Shown piece by piece: positions 16,708 through 25,292 of a DNA stretch of 64,000 bases. This DNA comes from JACVRX01 sp963831385. Its GTDB lineage: Bacteria; Actinomycetota; Actinomycetes; Jiangellales; Jiangellaceae. The position numbers and the translations under genes are program-made. Each line of letters starts with the position of its first letter. The stretch's first letter is position 1. The stretch is from assembly GCA_963831385.1 (NCBI GenBank), contig CAWHPW010000014.1:160169-224168 (forward strand), read 5' to 3'. Under the pieces are notes generated by a model, which was given only the letters and a program-made list of their open reading frames with translations, was not told the DNA's origin and did not search any database.

Positions 16708-17330
16708 GCACTGTGCGGCCGGTAGATCCGCGGGTATCGGTCCGGCAGGTCGGGCCGGCTGACTGGGCCGTCGTCCGCGATCTCAGGCTGCGTGCCCTCC
16801 AGGACGCACCCTCCGCGTTCGAGTCCACGTACGAGGGCGAACAGGGCCGGAGCGAGGAAGAGTGGCGGGCGTGGCTGAACCGGCCCACCGGGGTGACGGT
16901 TGTCGCGTCGTTGAACGGACAGCCCGCCGGACTCGCAGGTGGATACGTCGAGGAGGCCGGTCACGTCGAGTTGGTCTCGATGTGGGTCGTGCCGTTTGCC
17001 CGAGGTAGCGGCGTGGCCGACGCTCTGGTCGACGAAGTCGTGCACTGGGCCACGGTGCACGCCGCCCCGGAGGTCCGGCTCTGGGTGACGCGCGGCAACG
17101 ACGTGGCCGAGCGCCTGTATTCCCGGCATGGCTTCGTGCGTTCCGGGCAGGTGCAGCCGCTGCCGCCGGGCCACCCGTGTGTCGACGAGATCGGCATGCG
17201 ACTCGTCGCTGTCCGACGATCACCAGGCGCGGACGCGGTCCACCGCGATCCGGATGGAGGTCGAGTAGTCAGGAAGGGCTGGCCGGTCCGTCCATCGCCC
17301 AGGTGCTCCGACATCGGCCAGGTCGGCTGA
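16704..17330 (+). CDS. GNAT-family acetyltransferase
   Basis: 208 aa. The GNAT fold spans about residues 10-165: VRQVGPADWAVVRDLRLRALQDAP, a central VELVSMWVVPFARGSGVADALVDEV (acetyl-CoA loop RGSGVA) and the end block VTRGNDVAERLYSRHGFVRSG. The substrate is unknown. The start overlaps the proC stop (GTGA). The last 40 or so residues (after about GMRLVAVRR) are low-complexity and are read antisense through the 3' end of the decayed oxidoreductase, so the original C-terminus was probably shorter or has been altered by changes in that overlap. Confidence 0.85.
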   Translation: MSTVRPVDPRVSVRQVGPADWAVVRDLRLRALQDAPSAFESTYEGEQGRSEEEWRAWLNRPTGVTVVASLNGQPAGLAGGYVEEAGHVELVSMWVVPFARGSGVADALVDEVVHWATVHAAPEVRLWVTRGNDVAERLYSRHGFVRSGQVQPLPPGHPCVDEIGMRLVAVRRSPGADAVHRDPDGGRVVRKGWPVRPSPRCSDIGQVG

Positions 17331-17890
17331 CGTACTGGGGCAACAGCGTGCCCACCACGTCGAACCCGGGTGGTGGGTCGAGCGCACCGACGAGGTCGGC
17401 CAGCGCCGCGACTGAGGGCGGCCCGGTCCGCGAGTCGAGCGCGGTAGTGCTCGCCGTCGTGGTCGACCGGCTCACCACGCAGGAACGCGTCCAGTAGGGG
17501 CAACGCCTCGTCGAGCATCGCCGCGTGCACTCGCGGCTGTGTCGGCTCGCCGAAGGCGCCGTACTCAGTCTCCGGGGGGACACCGAGCCCGAAACCGACG
17601 ATCACCCGGCCGGCGCTCAGATGGTCCAAAGTCGTGATCTCCTTGGCGAGCTTCCATGGGCGCCGGCGAGCCAGCGGCGTGACCATGGTGCCAAGCCGTA
17701 CGTGGCTGGTCCGCGCCGCGATCGCACCGAGCAGCACCCACGGGTCGTGCATCGGCGGCCTGTCGGCGGCGTCGTACTGAAGGTGGTCCCAGAGGAAGAA
17801 GCCGTCCCATCCGGCCTCCTCAGCCAGCGCCGCGAGGTCCACCAAATCCGCCGGATCGCCGGCATTGGGCATGCTCACACCGAACCGCAT
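17220..17890 (-). pseudogene. Decayed LLM-class (luciferase-like) flavin oxidoreductase
   Basis: The first 150 or so codons from ATG 17890 are intact and typical of F420/FMN luciferase-like enzymes: MRFGVSMPNAGDPADLVDLA, AEEAGWDGFFLWDHLQY, GTMVTPLARRRPWKLAKE, LDHLSAGRVIVGFGLG. After GEHYRAR the frame shifts: ALADLVGALDPPPGFDVV continues in a second frame, and ADVGAPGRWTDRP with IRIAVDRVRAW continues in a third, ending at a stop at 17220-17222. The central block that normally follows the HYRA motif is missing. Internal deletion plus at least two frameshifts means the product is almost certainly non-functional. Confidence 0.8.
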
Positions 17891-17935
17891 GTGTCCTCTC
17901 TACTCACTCGCACCGACAATGTGTAGCCAGGCACT

Positions 17936-17941
17936 TATGGT
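17936..17941 (+). promoter_or_regulatory. -10-like hexamer, leaderless pattern
   Basis: TATGGT ends 6 nt before the acuC-like ATG at 17948. Confidence 0.4.
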
Positions 17942-17947
17942 CGATCC

Positions 17948-19114
17948 ATGACCGAATCGGTGCTCGTGGTCTGGGACGACTCGCTGACGCACTACGACTT
18001 CGGTCCATCGCATCCGTTGAGCCCGATCCGACTCGACCTGACGATTCGACTCGCTCGCGCGCTCGGGGTACTGGACGGTGACCACGTCGAGGTGGTCTCC
18101 CCGAAGATCGCAGACGACGAATTGCTGACGACGGTTCACACGCCTGAGTTCGTCCAAGCCGTCCGGCGCGCCACCGTCGACCAGCGGCATGGCCTCGGTA
18201 CCAGTGACAACCCGTGTTTCGATTCGATGCACGAGGCCAGCGCGCGGGTCGCCGCTGGGTCGGTGGCAGCGGCGCTCGCCGTTTGGCAAGGGCAAGTGAC
18301 CCACGCCGTCAACATCGCCGGCGGGCTGCACCACGCGATGCCGAACACGGCGTCGGGGTTCTGCGTCTACAACGACCCAGCCCTCGCAATCCGCGCGTTG
18401 CTCGACACGGGAGCCGAGCGGGTCGCCTACGTCGACGTCGACGTTCATCACGGGGATGGGGTCCAGGCGGTCTTCTACGACGATCCGCGGGTCCTCACGA
18501 TCAGCCTGCACGAGACTCCGCGGATGCTCTTTCCCGGCACCGGCTACCCGGACGAGGTCGGCGGTGCCGGCGCTGAGGGAAGCGCGGTCAATGTCGCCCT
18601 GCCGCCGGGCACCGCGGACGGCGGGTGGCTGCGGGCGTTCCATGCGGTCGTTCCACCACTTCTCCGGTCGTGGCAACCGCAGATCCTGGTTACCCAGGAC
18701 GGTTGTGATACCCATGTCGAAGATCCACTGGCACACCTGGCCCTCACCGTCGACGGCCAGCGAGCGTCATATGCAGCACTGCACACCCTTGCCCACGAGT
18801 TGTGCGATGGCCGATGGGTGGCGACCGGCGGCGGTGGTTATCGCATCGTCGACGTGGTACCCCGAGCGTGGACCCATCTGCTGGCCGAGGCCGCAGGCTC
18901 GCCGATTCCACCAGAAACCGTCGTGCCCGCGGTGTGGCAAGAGCACGTGGCGGCGGCCTTCGGTCGCCCTGGCCCTGCGCGGATGACCGATGGCAAGGCA
19001 CCGGAGTTCGATGACTGGTCGACCGGCTATGACCCGGGGGACTGGCTCGACCAGGCGGTCCTGGCGACTCGCAAGGCTGTATTTCCCTTCCACGGCATCA
19101 ATCCAGAATGGTGA
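17948..19114 (+). CDS. acuC: Acetoin utilization protein AcuC-type deacetylase
   Basis: 388 aa, a class I histone-deacetylase-fold enzyme. AcuC proteins remove acetyl groups from lysines, classically on acetyl-CoA synthetase. Visible: the N-terminal HPLSPIRLDLT, the charge-relay GGLHHAMPNTASGFCVYND, zinc ligands in YVDVDVHHGDGVQ (Asp and His), the third ligand region TQDGCDTHVEDPLAH, and GGGGYRI near the end with its Tyr replaced in typical AcuC fashion. The C-terminal 60 residues (FDDWSTGYDPGDWLDQAVLATRKAVFP) are the conserved actinobacterial extension. The gene is monocistronic and divergent from the decayed oxidoreductase. Confidence 0.9.
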   Translation: MTESVLVVWDDSLTHYDFGPSHPLSPIRLDLTIRLARALGVLDGDHVEVVSPKIADDELLTTVHTPEFVQAVRRATVDQRHGLGTSDNPCFDSMHEASARVAAGSVAAALAVWQGQVTHAVNIAGGLHHAMPNTASGFCVYNDPALAIRALLDTGAERVAYVDVDVHHGDGVQAVFYDDPRVLTISLHETPRMLFPGTGYPDEVGGAGAEGSAVNVALPPGTADGGWLRAFHAVVPPLLRSWQPQILVTQDGCDTHVEDPLAHLALTVDGQRASYAALHTLAHELCDGRWVATGGGGYRIVDVVPRAWTHLLAEAAGSPIPPETVVPAVWQEHVAAAFGRPGPARMTDGKAPEFDDWSTGYDPGDWLDQAVLATRKAVFPFHGINPEW

Positions 19115-19214
19115 TCTCCCTTCCCCATCCGTCACATGCGCCTCTACGATGCGGGCACGACGTGTTGACAGATCGCGCGGTAGACGCGACGAACACGGCG
19201 TGGAGGTCGGAGCG

Positions 19215-19424
19215 ATGAGCACGATGGGTCACAGCGGCCCGCTCGGCGAGGTGCGCTTTCTCACCGTCGCCGAGGTCGCGTCCGCGATGCGCGTCTCGAA
19301 GATGACCGTCTACCGACTGGTCCACGCCGGGACGTTGCCGGCGGTCCAGGTGGGGCGGTCGTTCCGGATTCCCGAGCAGGCGGTGACGGACTACCTGCGC
19401 GACTCCTACGTCCAAGCCGGCTGA
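19215..19424 (+). CDS. Small helix-turn-helix protein, excisionase/BldC-like
   Basis: 69 aa. A single MerR/excisionase-type winged HTH: FLTVAEVASAMRVSKMTVYRLVHAGTLPAVQVGRSFRIPEQAVTDYL. It is nearly identical in layout to the small HTH found after proC in mycobacteria and streptomycetes, related to but distinct from BldC. It is likely a DNA-binding regulator; targets are unknown. ATG 19215 follows GGAGGTCGGAGCG. A TACGAT at 19145-19150 could be its -10. The bS22 and epimerase genes follow on the same strand. Confidence 0.85.
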   Translation: MSTMGHSGPLGEVRFLTVAEVASAMRVSKMTVYRLVHAGTLPAVQVGRSFRIPEQAVTDYLRDSYVQAG

Positions 19425-19565
19425 GCCGGAGGCTGGGCGACCGAGGCGCCGTGCCGGCCCGGTACGCTCTACCCAGTACGCATGGGCGGTGGCCTGTGCC
19501 ATCAGCGCAGCGGGCATCACCGTTCGCTGGTTCTAGACCGTTCAACCGAGCAGCGAGGATGCCCT

Positions 19566-19667
19566 GTGGGCTCTGTGATCAAGAAGCGCCGCAAGCGAAT
19601 GGCGAAGAAGAAGCATCGCAAACTGCTGCGCAAGACCCGAGTTCAGCGTCGCCGTCAGGGCAAGTAG
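19566..19667 (+). CDS. 30S ribosomal protein bS22 (33 residues)
   Basis: 33 aa, extremely basic: starts MGSVIKKRRKRMAKKKHRK (GTG start) and ends RVQRRRQGK. It matches the tiny AURKAIP1/COX24-type protein seen in mycobacterial 30S structures, named bS22 there and encoded at the same place after the small HTH gene. GTG 19566 follows GCGAGGATGCCCT. In-frame upstream extensions are not conserved-looking. It is easily missed because of its size. Confidence 0.88.
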   Translation: MGSVIKKRRKRMAKKKHRKLLRKTRVQRRRQGK

Positions 19668-19694
19668 CCAGCTGCGATCGGGGGCGGAGGTAGC

Positions 19695-20729
19695 GTGTCG
19701 CAGGTCGTCATGGTGACGGGAGTGGCGCGTTACCTCGGGGCGCGTTTCGCCCGGTTGCTCGGCGACGATCCGGCGGTCGGCCGCGTCGTCGGGGTCGACG
19801 TCATCCCTCCGACACATGACCTCGGCCATTGTGAGTTCGTCCGAGCCGACATCCGCAACCCCGTGGTCGCCAAGGTCATGGCGCGGGCGAAGGTCGACAC
19901 GGTCGTACACATGAATGTCCTCGCCACACCGATGGACGCGGGGGGACGGGCACCGCAGAAAGAGATCAACGTCATCGGGACTATGCAGCTTCTGGCGGCC
20001 TGCCAGAAGTCCTCGACCGTTCAGCGCCTGGTGGTGAAGTCCTCGACCACCGTTTACGGCGCGAGCCCCCGAGACCCGGCAATGTTCACCGAGGACATGG
20101 CCCCGAAGGTGCTGCCGCGATCGGGGTACGCCAAGGACTCCGTCGAGGTCGAGGCGTACGTGCGAGGGTTCTCCCGCCGCCGTCCCGACGTGGCGGTCAC
20201 GACCCTGCGATTCGCGAATTTCATCGGCCCTACCGTCCGTACACCGCTCACGGAGTACTTCACGCTGCCGGTGCTGCCGGTGGTGCTTGGCCACGACGCG
20301 CGAATGCAGTTCGTGCACGAGGACGACGGTTTGGCCGCGCTCCGCACCGCGACCCTGGGCGATCGCCCCGGCACGTACAACGTCGCGGGCGAGGGAATCC
20401 TGATGCTCAGCCAGGCTGCACGCCGAGCTGGTCGGCCCTTGTTACCCCTGCCTGGACTGGTGTCCTCGACCGTTGGCGGACTGCTGCGGCGGGCCAAGAT
20501 TGCCGACTTCTCGCCCGAACAGGTCCAGTTTCTGACTTACGGACGGGGAGTCGACACGGTTCGCATGCGTGTACGGCTCGGCTTCGAACCGAAGCACACG
20601 ACGCTGCACGCATTCGACTCTTTTGCCGATGCGCGCTGTCGTAACGGGCTGCTCGACCGCGACCGGGTGTCGGCGGCGGAACGAATGCTGGTCGGGGCGG
20701 TCCGCCGGGTGGTTCCCACCGATGGCTGA
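19695..20729 (+). CDS. NAD-dependent epimerase/dehydratase (extended SDR)
   Basis: 344 aa. The Rossmann motif TGVARYLGARFARLL is a variant of GxxGxxG, VGVDVIPP ends the second strand, VVHMNVLAT corresponds to the SDR strand-4 motif, and SGYAKDSVE supplies the Tyr and Lys of the YxxxK site. RFANFIGPTVRTPLTEYF resembles the substrate region of GalE-like epimerases. The substrate is unknown; its mycobacterial counterpart is annotated as a GalE-like epimerase. It lies 27 bp after bS22 and its end overlaps the acyltransferase start by 8 bp, suggesting a shared envelope or lipid function. Confidence 0.88.
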   Translation: MSQVVMVTGVARYLGARFARLLGDDPAVGRVVGVDVIPPTHDLGHCEFVRADIRNPVVAKVMARAKVDTVVHMNVLATPMDAGGRAPQKEINVIGTMQLLAACQKSSTVQRLVVKSSTTVYGASPRDPAMFTEDMAPKVLPRSGYAKDSVEVEAYVRGFSRRRPDVAVTTLRFANFIGPTVRTPLTEYFTLPVLPVVLGHDARMQFVHEDDGLAALRTATLGDRPGTYNVAGEGILMLSQAARRAGRPLLPLPGLVSSTVGGLLRRAKIADFSPEQVQFLTYGRGVDTVRMRVRLGFEPKHTTLHAFDSFADARCRNGLLDRDRVSAAERMLVGAVRRVVPTDG

Positions 20730-21882
20730 CGATCCACGGGATACCCGCCGGGTCAGGTCCCTGGACGCCGTCAAGCCGGCCAGGCGGGCGGCTGCCACGG
20801 TCAGAGTCCGAACTGACGAGGGCACACCGGTCACACCAGCCGGAGCTGGCCCGCAGCGGACCAAACCCGTGACCCGAAGCAAACCGGTCAAGCCCGCCGG
20901 GGCCGGCACGCGCCGGGTCAAGCCCGCAGCGGCCGAGACGCAAGTCCCACCGGCGGCGGCCACCGACGCGCCGGCAGGCGGGAGCAAGCCGGTCGACGAG
21001 CTGCTCAAACTCGTCGGTGAACTCGCCCGACATGTCTTCGGCAGAGACGGTGACGAAAAAGCCGAGCAGGTGATGGAGTTCCTGCGCCGCCGGCTGACCG
21101 GGGACTATGAGGTCGACTCATTCGGGTTCGACGAGCAGCTCACCGACGCGGTGTTGCTACCGCTGCTTCGTCCGCTCTATCGGCGCTGGTTCCGGGTCGA
21201 GGTCCGCGGGATCGAGAACATTCCGGCGGACGGCGCGGCGCTCATCGTCGCCAACCACTCCGGCACGATCCCACTCGACTCGCTGATGACCGAGGTCGCC
21301 GTGCACGACGAGCACCCGGCGCATCGGCATCTGCGCACGCTCGGGGCCGACCTGGTCTTCCAGCTACCCTTCGTGGCCGACCTCGCGCGCAAGAACGGCA
21401 CGACGCTGGCCTGCAACGAGGACACCGAGCGCCTACTGGCCGCAGGCGAGCTGGTCGGCGTGTGGCCGGAGGGCTTCAAGGGCATCGGGAAGCCGTTCTC
21501 GGAGCGGTACAAGCTACAGCGTTTCGGGCGCGGCGGATTCGTGTCGGCGGCCATCCGCGCGAAGGCCCCGATCGTTCCGTGCGCGATCGTCGGCGCCGAG
21601 GAGACGTACCCGATGATCGCCAACCTCGGCACGTTGGCCCGGATGATCGGTGTGCCGTATGTCCCGATCACGCCAACCTTTCCGTGGCTCGGTCCACTCG
21701 GGTTGGTTCCGCTCCCAGCCAAGTGGATCATCGAGTTCGGTGAGCCGATCGCCACCGACGTGCACGGCGACGCAGGCGCCGACGATCCGATGCTGGTGTT
21801 CGAGCTGACCGACCGGGTGAGGGAGACCATCCAGCAGACCCTCTACGACCTCCTCGTCCGCCGCCGCGGCACCTTCTTCTGA
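20722..21882 (+). CDS. Phospholipid/glycerol acyltransferase (PlsC family)
   Basis: 386 aa. Residues 1-90 are a disordered Pro/Ala/Arg/Lys-rich tail (RRAAATVRVRTDEG, KPVKPAGAGTRRVKPA). The catalytic domain begins near RPLYRRWFRVEVRGIENIPADG; the active-site motif is NHSGTIPLDS (His as base), followed by a substrate block GVWPEGFKGIGKPFSERYKLQRFGRG split over about 255-280 and IVPCAIVGAEETYPM. The family transfers acyl chains to lysophospholipids or related acceptors at the membrane. ATG 20722 overlaps the epimerase stop. The same pair occurs in mycobacteria next to proC. Confidence 0.88.
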   Translation: MADDPRDTRRVRSLDAVKPARRAAATVRVRTDEGTPVTPAGAGPQRTKPVTRSKPVKPAGAGTRRVKPAAAETQVPPAAATDAPAGGSKPVDELLKLVGELARHVFGRDGDEKAEQVMEFLRRRLTGDYEVDSFGFDEQLTDAVLLPLLRPLYRRWFRVEVRGIENIPADGAALIVANHSGTIPLDSLMTEVAVHDEHPAHRHLRTLGADLVFQLPFVADLARKNGTTLACNEDTERLLAAGELVGVWPEGFKGIGKPFSERYKLQRFGRGGFVSAAIRAKAPIVPCAIVGAEETYPMIANLGTLARMIGVPYVPITPTFPWLGPLGLVPLPAKWIIEFGEPIATDVHGDAGADDPMLVFELTDRVRETIQQTLYDLLVRRRGTFF

Positions 21883-21906
21883 CCCAGCCGGTCATTCCGG
21901 CGGGGT

Positions 21907-22767
21907 TCAGCGGCGGTGGCGGCGGGCCAGGACGAGGCCGCCGACGGCACCGGCGATCGCACCGGCGCCAGCGGCGACACCGATGGCGGTATTGCGTCGC
22001 CGGGCTCGGTAGTCGCGCACCTGCCAGCCGCGCTCCTTCGCGTGCGCGCGCAGCCGGGCGTCGGGGTTGATGGCGCACGGAAAGCCGACGAGGGACAGCA
22101 TCGGGATGTCGTTGGCGGAGTCGCTGTAGGCGGCACACCGCTCGAGCTCGAGGCCTTCGCGCACGGCCAGCGCACGCACCGCCTCGGCTTTGGCCGGGCC
22201 GTGCAACAGGTCGCCGACGAGCCGCCCGGTGTAGGCACCGTCCACATGTTCAGCCACGGTCCCCAGCGCGCCGGTGAGTCCGAGCTTCTTGGCGATGATC
22301 GTTGCGAGCTCGACGGGTGCGGCGGTGACCAGCCAGACCCGCTGACCTTCGTCGAGATGGCTCTGCGCGATGGCTCTGGTGCCCGGCCACACCTTGTTCT
22401 CGATGACCTCCTCGAAGATCTCTTCCGCAAGATCCTTCAGCTCGCCGACGGAACGGTGGACGATGAACGACAGCGCTGTGGACCGGGCATTGTCTACGTG
22501 GTCGGGGTCTTCCGCTCCGAGCCGGAAGCGCAGTTGCTGATAACCGAACCAGGCGATGTCCCGCGCGCGGAAGTACTTGCGCGCGTACATTCCGCGGGCG
22601 AAGTAAAAGATTGCGGCCCCCCGCAGCACCGTGTTGTCGAGGTCGAAGAATGCGGCTGCTCGCGACGGCGGAAGGACGTCGATACCTGCCGCAGCCTCGG
22701 CGGCTGCTGCTGCCGCCTCGCCGGATGTGACTGACCGGTCCGGGCTGCGCGGCCGCCGGAAGCGCAT
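21907..22767 (-). CDS. HAD-IB family phosphatase with C-terminal membrane segment
   Basis: 286 aa. HAD motif I is FFDLDNTVLRG (nucleophile Asp), motif II VWLVTAAP, motif III Lys in HGPAKAEAV, and motif IV CAAYSDSANDIPML. It resembles SerB1/CicA-type phosphatases, but the substrate is unproven. The C-terminus NTAIGVAAGAGAIAGAVGGLVLARRHRR is a single hydrophobic span with a basic tail, suggesting membrane anchoring. ATG 22767 is chosen because TACGCT lies 7 nt upstream; a TTG 27 nt earlier would overlap that hexamer. It is divergent from the glutaredoxin gene. Confidence 0.88.
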   Translation of the reverse strand: MRFRRPRSPDRSVTSGEAAAAAAEAAAGIDVLPPSRAAAFFDLDNTVLRGAAIFYFARGMYARKYFRARDIAWFGYQQLRFRLGAEDPDHVDNARSTALSFIVHRSVGELKDLAEEIFEEVIENKVWPGTRAIAQSHLDEGQRVWLVTAAPVELATIIAKKLGLTGALGTVAEHVDGAYTGRLVGDLLHGPAKAEAVRALAVREGLELERCAAYSDSANDIPMLSLVGFPCAINPDARLRAHAKERGWQVRDYRARRRNTAIGVAAGAGAIAGAVGGLVLARRHRR

Positions 22768-22774
22768 GCGGGGA

Positions 22775-22780
22775 AGCGTA
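22775..22780 (-). promoter_or_regulatory. -10-like hexamer of the HAD gene, leaderless pattern
   Basis: TACGCT on the minus strand ends 7 nt before ATG 22767. Confidence 0.45.
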
Positions 22781-22813
22781 GTGGCGGGCGGCAATGGGCC
22801 ATGTCTCGATCGG

Positions 22814-22819
22814 TAGGGT
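22814..22819 (+). promoter_or_regulatory. -10-like hexamer of the glutaredoxin gene
   Basis: TAGGGT, giving a leader of about 25 nt that contains the GGGGAGGGAAGAGG ribosome site. Confidence 0.35.
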
Positions 22820-22850
22820 GAGACGGGCCACGACGGGGAGGGAAGAGGAC

Positions 22851-23117
22851 ATGTCCAGCGAGTACCCCCGCGTACTCCTCCTCGGTAAGCCCGGGTGTCA
22901 TCTTTGTGACGAGGCCCGCGTCGTCGTCGCGCGGATCTGCGACGAGCTGAGCGTCGGCTGGGCCGAGCGCAGCATTCTCGACGATCCCGATTTGACCAAG
23001 CGCTACGCGGAGCAAGTTCCCGTCACGTTGGTCGACGGGCAGCAGCACGCCATCTGGCGGGTGGACGAGGACCAGCTCCGCTTGGCGCTCGCGGGCAGCA
23101 TCGCTCAGCCGACGTAA
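22851..23117 (+). CDS. Glutaredoxin-family thiol-disulfide protein
   Basis: 88 aa. Thioredoxin-fold: PRVLLLGKPGCHLCDEARVVV carries the redox motif CHLC (residues about 17-20), and EQVPVTLVDGQQ contains the cis-Pro (VPVTLVDG) of glutaredoxin-like proteins. It probably shuttles electrons from mycothiol-type or other low-molecular thiols. In related genomes this gene directly precedes rex and hemA; here the efeO-efeB pair, on the opposite strand, lies between them. The stop is 4 bp from the efeB stop. Confidence 0.88.
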   Translation: MSSEYPRVLLLGKPGCHLCDEARVVVARICDELSVGWAERSILDDPDLTKRYAEQVPVTLVDGQQHAIWRVDEDQLRLALAGSIAQPT

Positions 23118-23121
23118 CTCC

Positions 23122-24372
23122 TCAGGCGTCCAGCAGGCTTCGGCCGAGCCAGTCGTCGGAGTCCTGTGCGCCGGGCAGCACGAAGAAGAAACCCCCACCG
23201 AACGGCAGCGTGTACTCCTCGAGCCGCTCGCCGGCAATCCGCTGCTGGACGGCCAGGAAGTCGGCAAGCTGGCGTTGGTACGACACGAACGCCAAGCCCT
23301 GGTCGAGCAATCCGGCTCCGTCGAAACCCTTCTGGAAGTTGAACCCTTTGCGCAGCATCCGCTGGCTCTCGGTCACCGAGTCCCGCGGCCGGGCCAGCCG
23401 GATGTGTGCATCGAGCGGAATCCGGTTGCCATAGGGGTCGTCGCCATAGGCCGGATCGGCCTCCTCGGCATCGAGGCCGAGTGGAGCGCCGGAAATCTTG
23501 TTGCGGCCGATGATCGACTCCTGTTCCGTCAACGCGGTCCGGTCCCACCGCTCCACGAGTAACCGGATGAGACGGACGACCTGATATGTGCCGCCGGCCG
23601 CCCACGGCTGGTCATCGCTGTCAGCAAGCCAGACGAACGTCTCCATCTCCGCGTCGTTGCCGACGTGCAGGTTGGCACTGCCGTCCTTGAAGCCGAGCAG
23701 GTTCCGGTTCTGGGTACGACCGGCAACCGAACCGGGTGCGTCGGGTCGTGAATAGCCGTCGACCACCCAGTGCAGGCTCAGCGTCCGGCGGGTGGCCCGC
23801 ATCAGCTGGCGCAGTCCGTGCAGGACGGCGTCAGGTCGGTCTGCGGCGAGGGTGAGCAGCACGTCGCCGTGGCTCCATGCGTCGTCGAGCCGGTCGTTGG
23901 CAAGAAACGGCATCGTGACGAGTTCGCGCGGACTCCGGCCGGCGAGCCCGTATCGATCGTCGAACAATGACGCGCCGACGGCGACCGTGGCCTCGACCGG
24001 CACCGACTCCGCGCCGAGGACACCGGTGTGGGCCGGCGGCAGTACCGGATCCCGATCAGGCGGATACACACCCTCAACCAGCAGCTGAACCGCCGAGCTC
24101 AACTCGCGGAGCGCGTCAGCCAGCTCGGCCCGATCGCGGGCCAGGACGTGGAAGGCGGCGGCCAGAGAGTGTGCCAGGGCCGGAGTCGCGACGCCGGTCT
24201 GGGTCTCTCCGTGGAAACCCCGGCCGGTCGGTGGTGGAGATGACGACGACGACGCGCCTTGCTCGTCATCGGGGCCCCGGGAGCAGCCTGCCCCGGCGAC
24301 CGCGGCAGCCGCCGCTGCTCCGCCCAACAGGAGGCTGCGGCGCCGAAGGATCGGGCCTCGGGTCGTGTCCAT
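23122..24372 (-). CDS. efeB: Iron uptake system deferrochelatase/peroxidase EfeB (DyP type)
   Basis: 416 aa. It begins with a twin-arginine signal (MDTTRGPILRRRSLLLGGAA) ending at GAGC, which could also be a lipobox, so it is probably exported folded with heme. DyP features: the GFKDGSANL motif (GxxDG with the distal Asp), LHWVVDGYSR, TYQVVRLIRLLVERW, and the terminal LPFGGGFFFVLPGA. EfeB oxidises ferrous iron or extracts iron from heme. The ATG overlaps the efeO stop by one base (TGATG). An upstream in-frame start at 24483 lies within efeO and lacks the signal at its N-terminus, so it is rejected. Confidence 0.93.
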   Translation of the reverse strand: MDTTRGPILRRRSLLLGGAAAAAAVAGAGCSRGPDDEQGASSSSSPPPTGRGFHGETQTGVATPALAHSLAAAFHVLARDRAELADALRELSSAVQLLVEGVYPPDRDPVLPPAHTGVLGAESVPVEATVAVGASLFDDRYGLAGRSPRELVTMPFLANDRLDDAWSHGDVLLTLAADRPDAVLHGLRQLMRATRRTLSLHWVVDGYSRPDAPGSVAGRTQNRNLLGFKDGSANLHVGNDAEMETFVWLADSDDQPWAAGGTYQVVRLIRLLVERWDRTALTEQESIIGRNKISGAPLGLDAEEADPAYGDDPYGNRIPLDAHIRLARPRDSVTESQRMLRKGFNFQKGFDGAGLLDQGLAFVSYQRQLADFLAVQQRIAGERLEEYTLPFGGGFFFVLPGAQDSDDWLGRSLLDA

Positions 24373-25277
24373 CAGCTCAGGCCAAGCGTTCCCGGCACGG
24401 TAGAAAGCGACTCCGCGAGATCGGCCAGCTCGGCCGCGAGCTGGGCCCGGTCCTCGTCGGTGAGCTCCGTGTAGGGCTTCCACCCGGTGCCGTCGCGGTA
24501 GGGCTGCAGCCCGTCCTCGACCCGGATGAAGCCGTCCTCAATCTCGGCGACCAGGTCCGCATCCCGTTCCTGGACAGCCGGCGTCAGGAGCGCGTTGACC
24601 TTTCGCGCACCTTCGATGTTCGCGGCGAAGTCCCACAGGTCGGTGTGCGAGTAACGGTCCTCCTCGCCGGTGATCTTGCCCTCGGACACCTCCTCGACGA
24701 GTTCCGCGGCGCCCAGGGCGACCGCCGCCGGCGGTAACTCGAGGTTCGCCAGCTGATCCCGCAGCGTCGCGAGATCGGCATCGAGCTGATCAGCAAACGG
24801 AACCGCTGCGGCGACATCTCCCTGCTCCCACAACAGATACTCGATGCGGTGCCAGCCCGTCCACGTCGGGTCGGTCTCGTTCGCGAAGTCGTCCACTCGG
24901 GCGTCGACGGCGCCGTCGATCTGCTCGACCAAGCCCGCGATCGGCTCGATGGTCTCCCAATGGAAACGGCTCGGCGCGAAGGCCGCCTTGGCGGCATCGA
25001 TGTCACCCGCGCGCACAGCGTCGGTGAAGACCGTGGTCTCGTCGATCAGCGTCGAGACCTCGGCTTGCACGTAGGTCCGGTATTCGTCCACGGCGGCAAG
25101 GATTGCGGCATCTTCGGTGCTGCCGCTGAGATCCTGATTGGCCAGACCCGAGGCCGGAGCCCGACCTGAGCCCGACCCGGAGCCGGAGGCGGAGGAATCG
25201 GCGACGTCGGCGCCGTCGTCGGAACACGCGGCTAGTGACAGGGCAAAGACAAAAACCGTTGCGACGCGAACGAACAC
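24372..25277 (-). CDS. efeO: Iron uptake system lipoprotein EfeO
   Basis: 301 aa. The signal peptide and lipobox FALSLAACSDDG give a lipid-anchored extracellular protein; a Ser/Gly-rich linker (about 30-45) follows. The M75/imelysin-type domain contains the metal-binding HxxE in TGWHRIEYLLWEQ and conserved FHWETIEPIAG and SHTDLWDFAANIEGARK. EfeO captures iron and hands it to EfeU. GTG 25277 follows CTGGAG at 5 nt spacing. An iron-repressor box lies 16 bp upstream. No EfeU permease gene is present in the window. Confidence 0.92.
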   Translation of the reverse strand: MFVRVATVFVFALSLAACSDDGADVADSSASGSGSGSGRAPASGLANQDLSGSTEDAAILAAVDEYRTYVQAEVSTLIDETTVFTDAVRAGDIDAAKAAFAPSRFHWETIEPIAGLVEQIDGAVDARVDDFANETDPTWTGWHRIEYLLWEQGDVAAAVPFADQLDADLATLRDQLANLELPPAAVALGAAELVEEVSEGKITGEEDRYSHTDLWDFAANIEGARKVNALLTPAVQERDADLVAEIEDGFIRVEDGLQPYRDGTGWKPYTELTDEDRAQLAAELADLAESLSTVPGTLGLS

Positions 25278-25292
25278 CGATGCTCCAGCGGG

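Noticed and set aside
16961..17220. Continuation of the luciferase-like ORF down to 16961 as real protein
   Set aside because: Beyond the frameshift it is antisense to the GNAT gene and compositionally unlike the family; the ancestral C-terminus is found in another frame ending at 17220.
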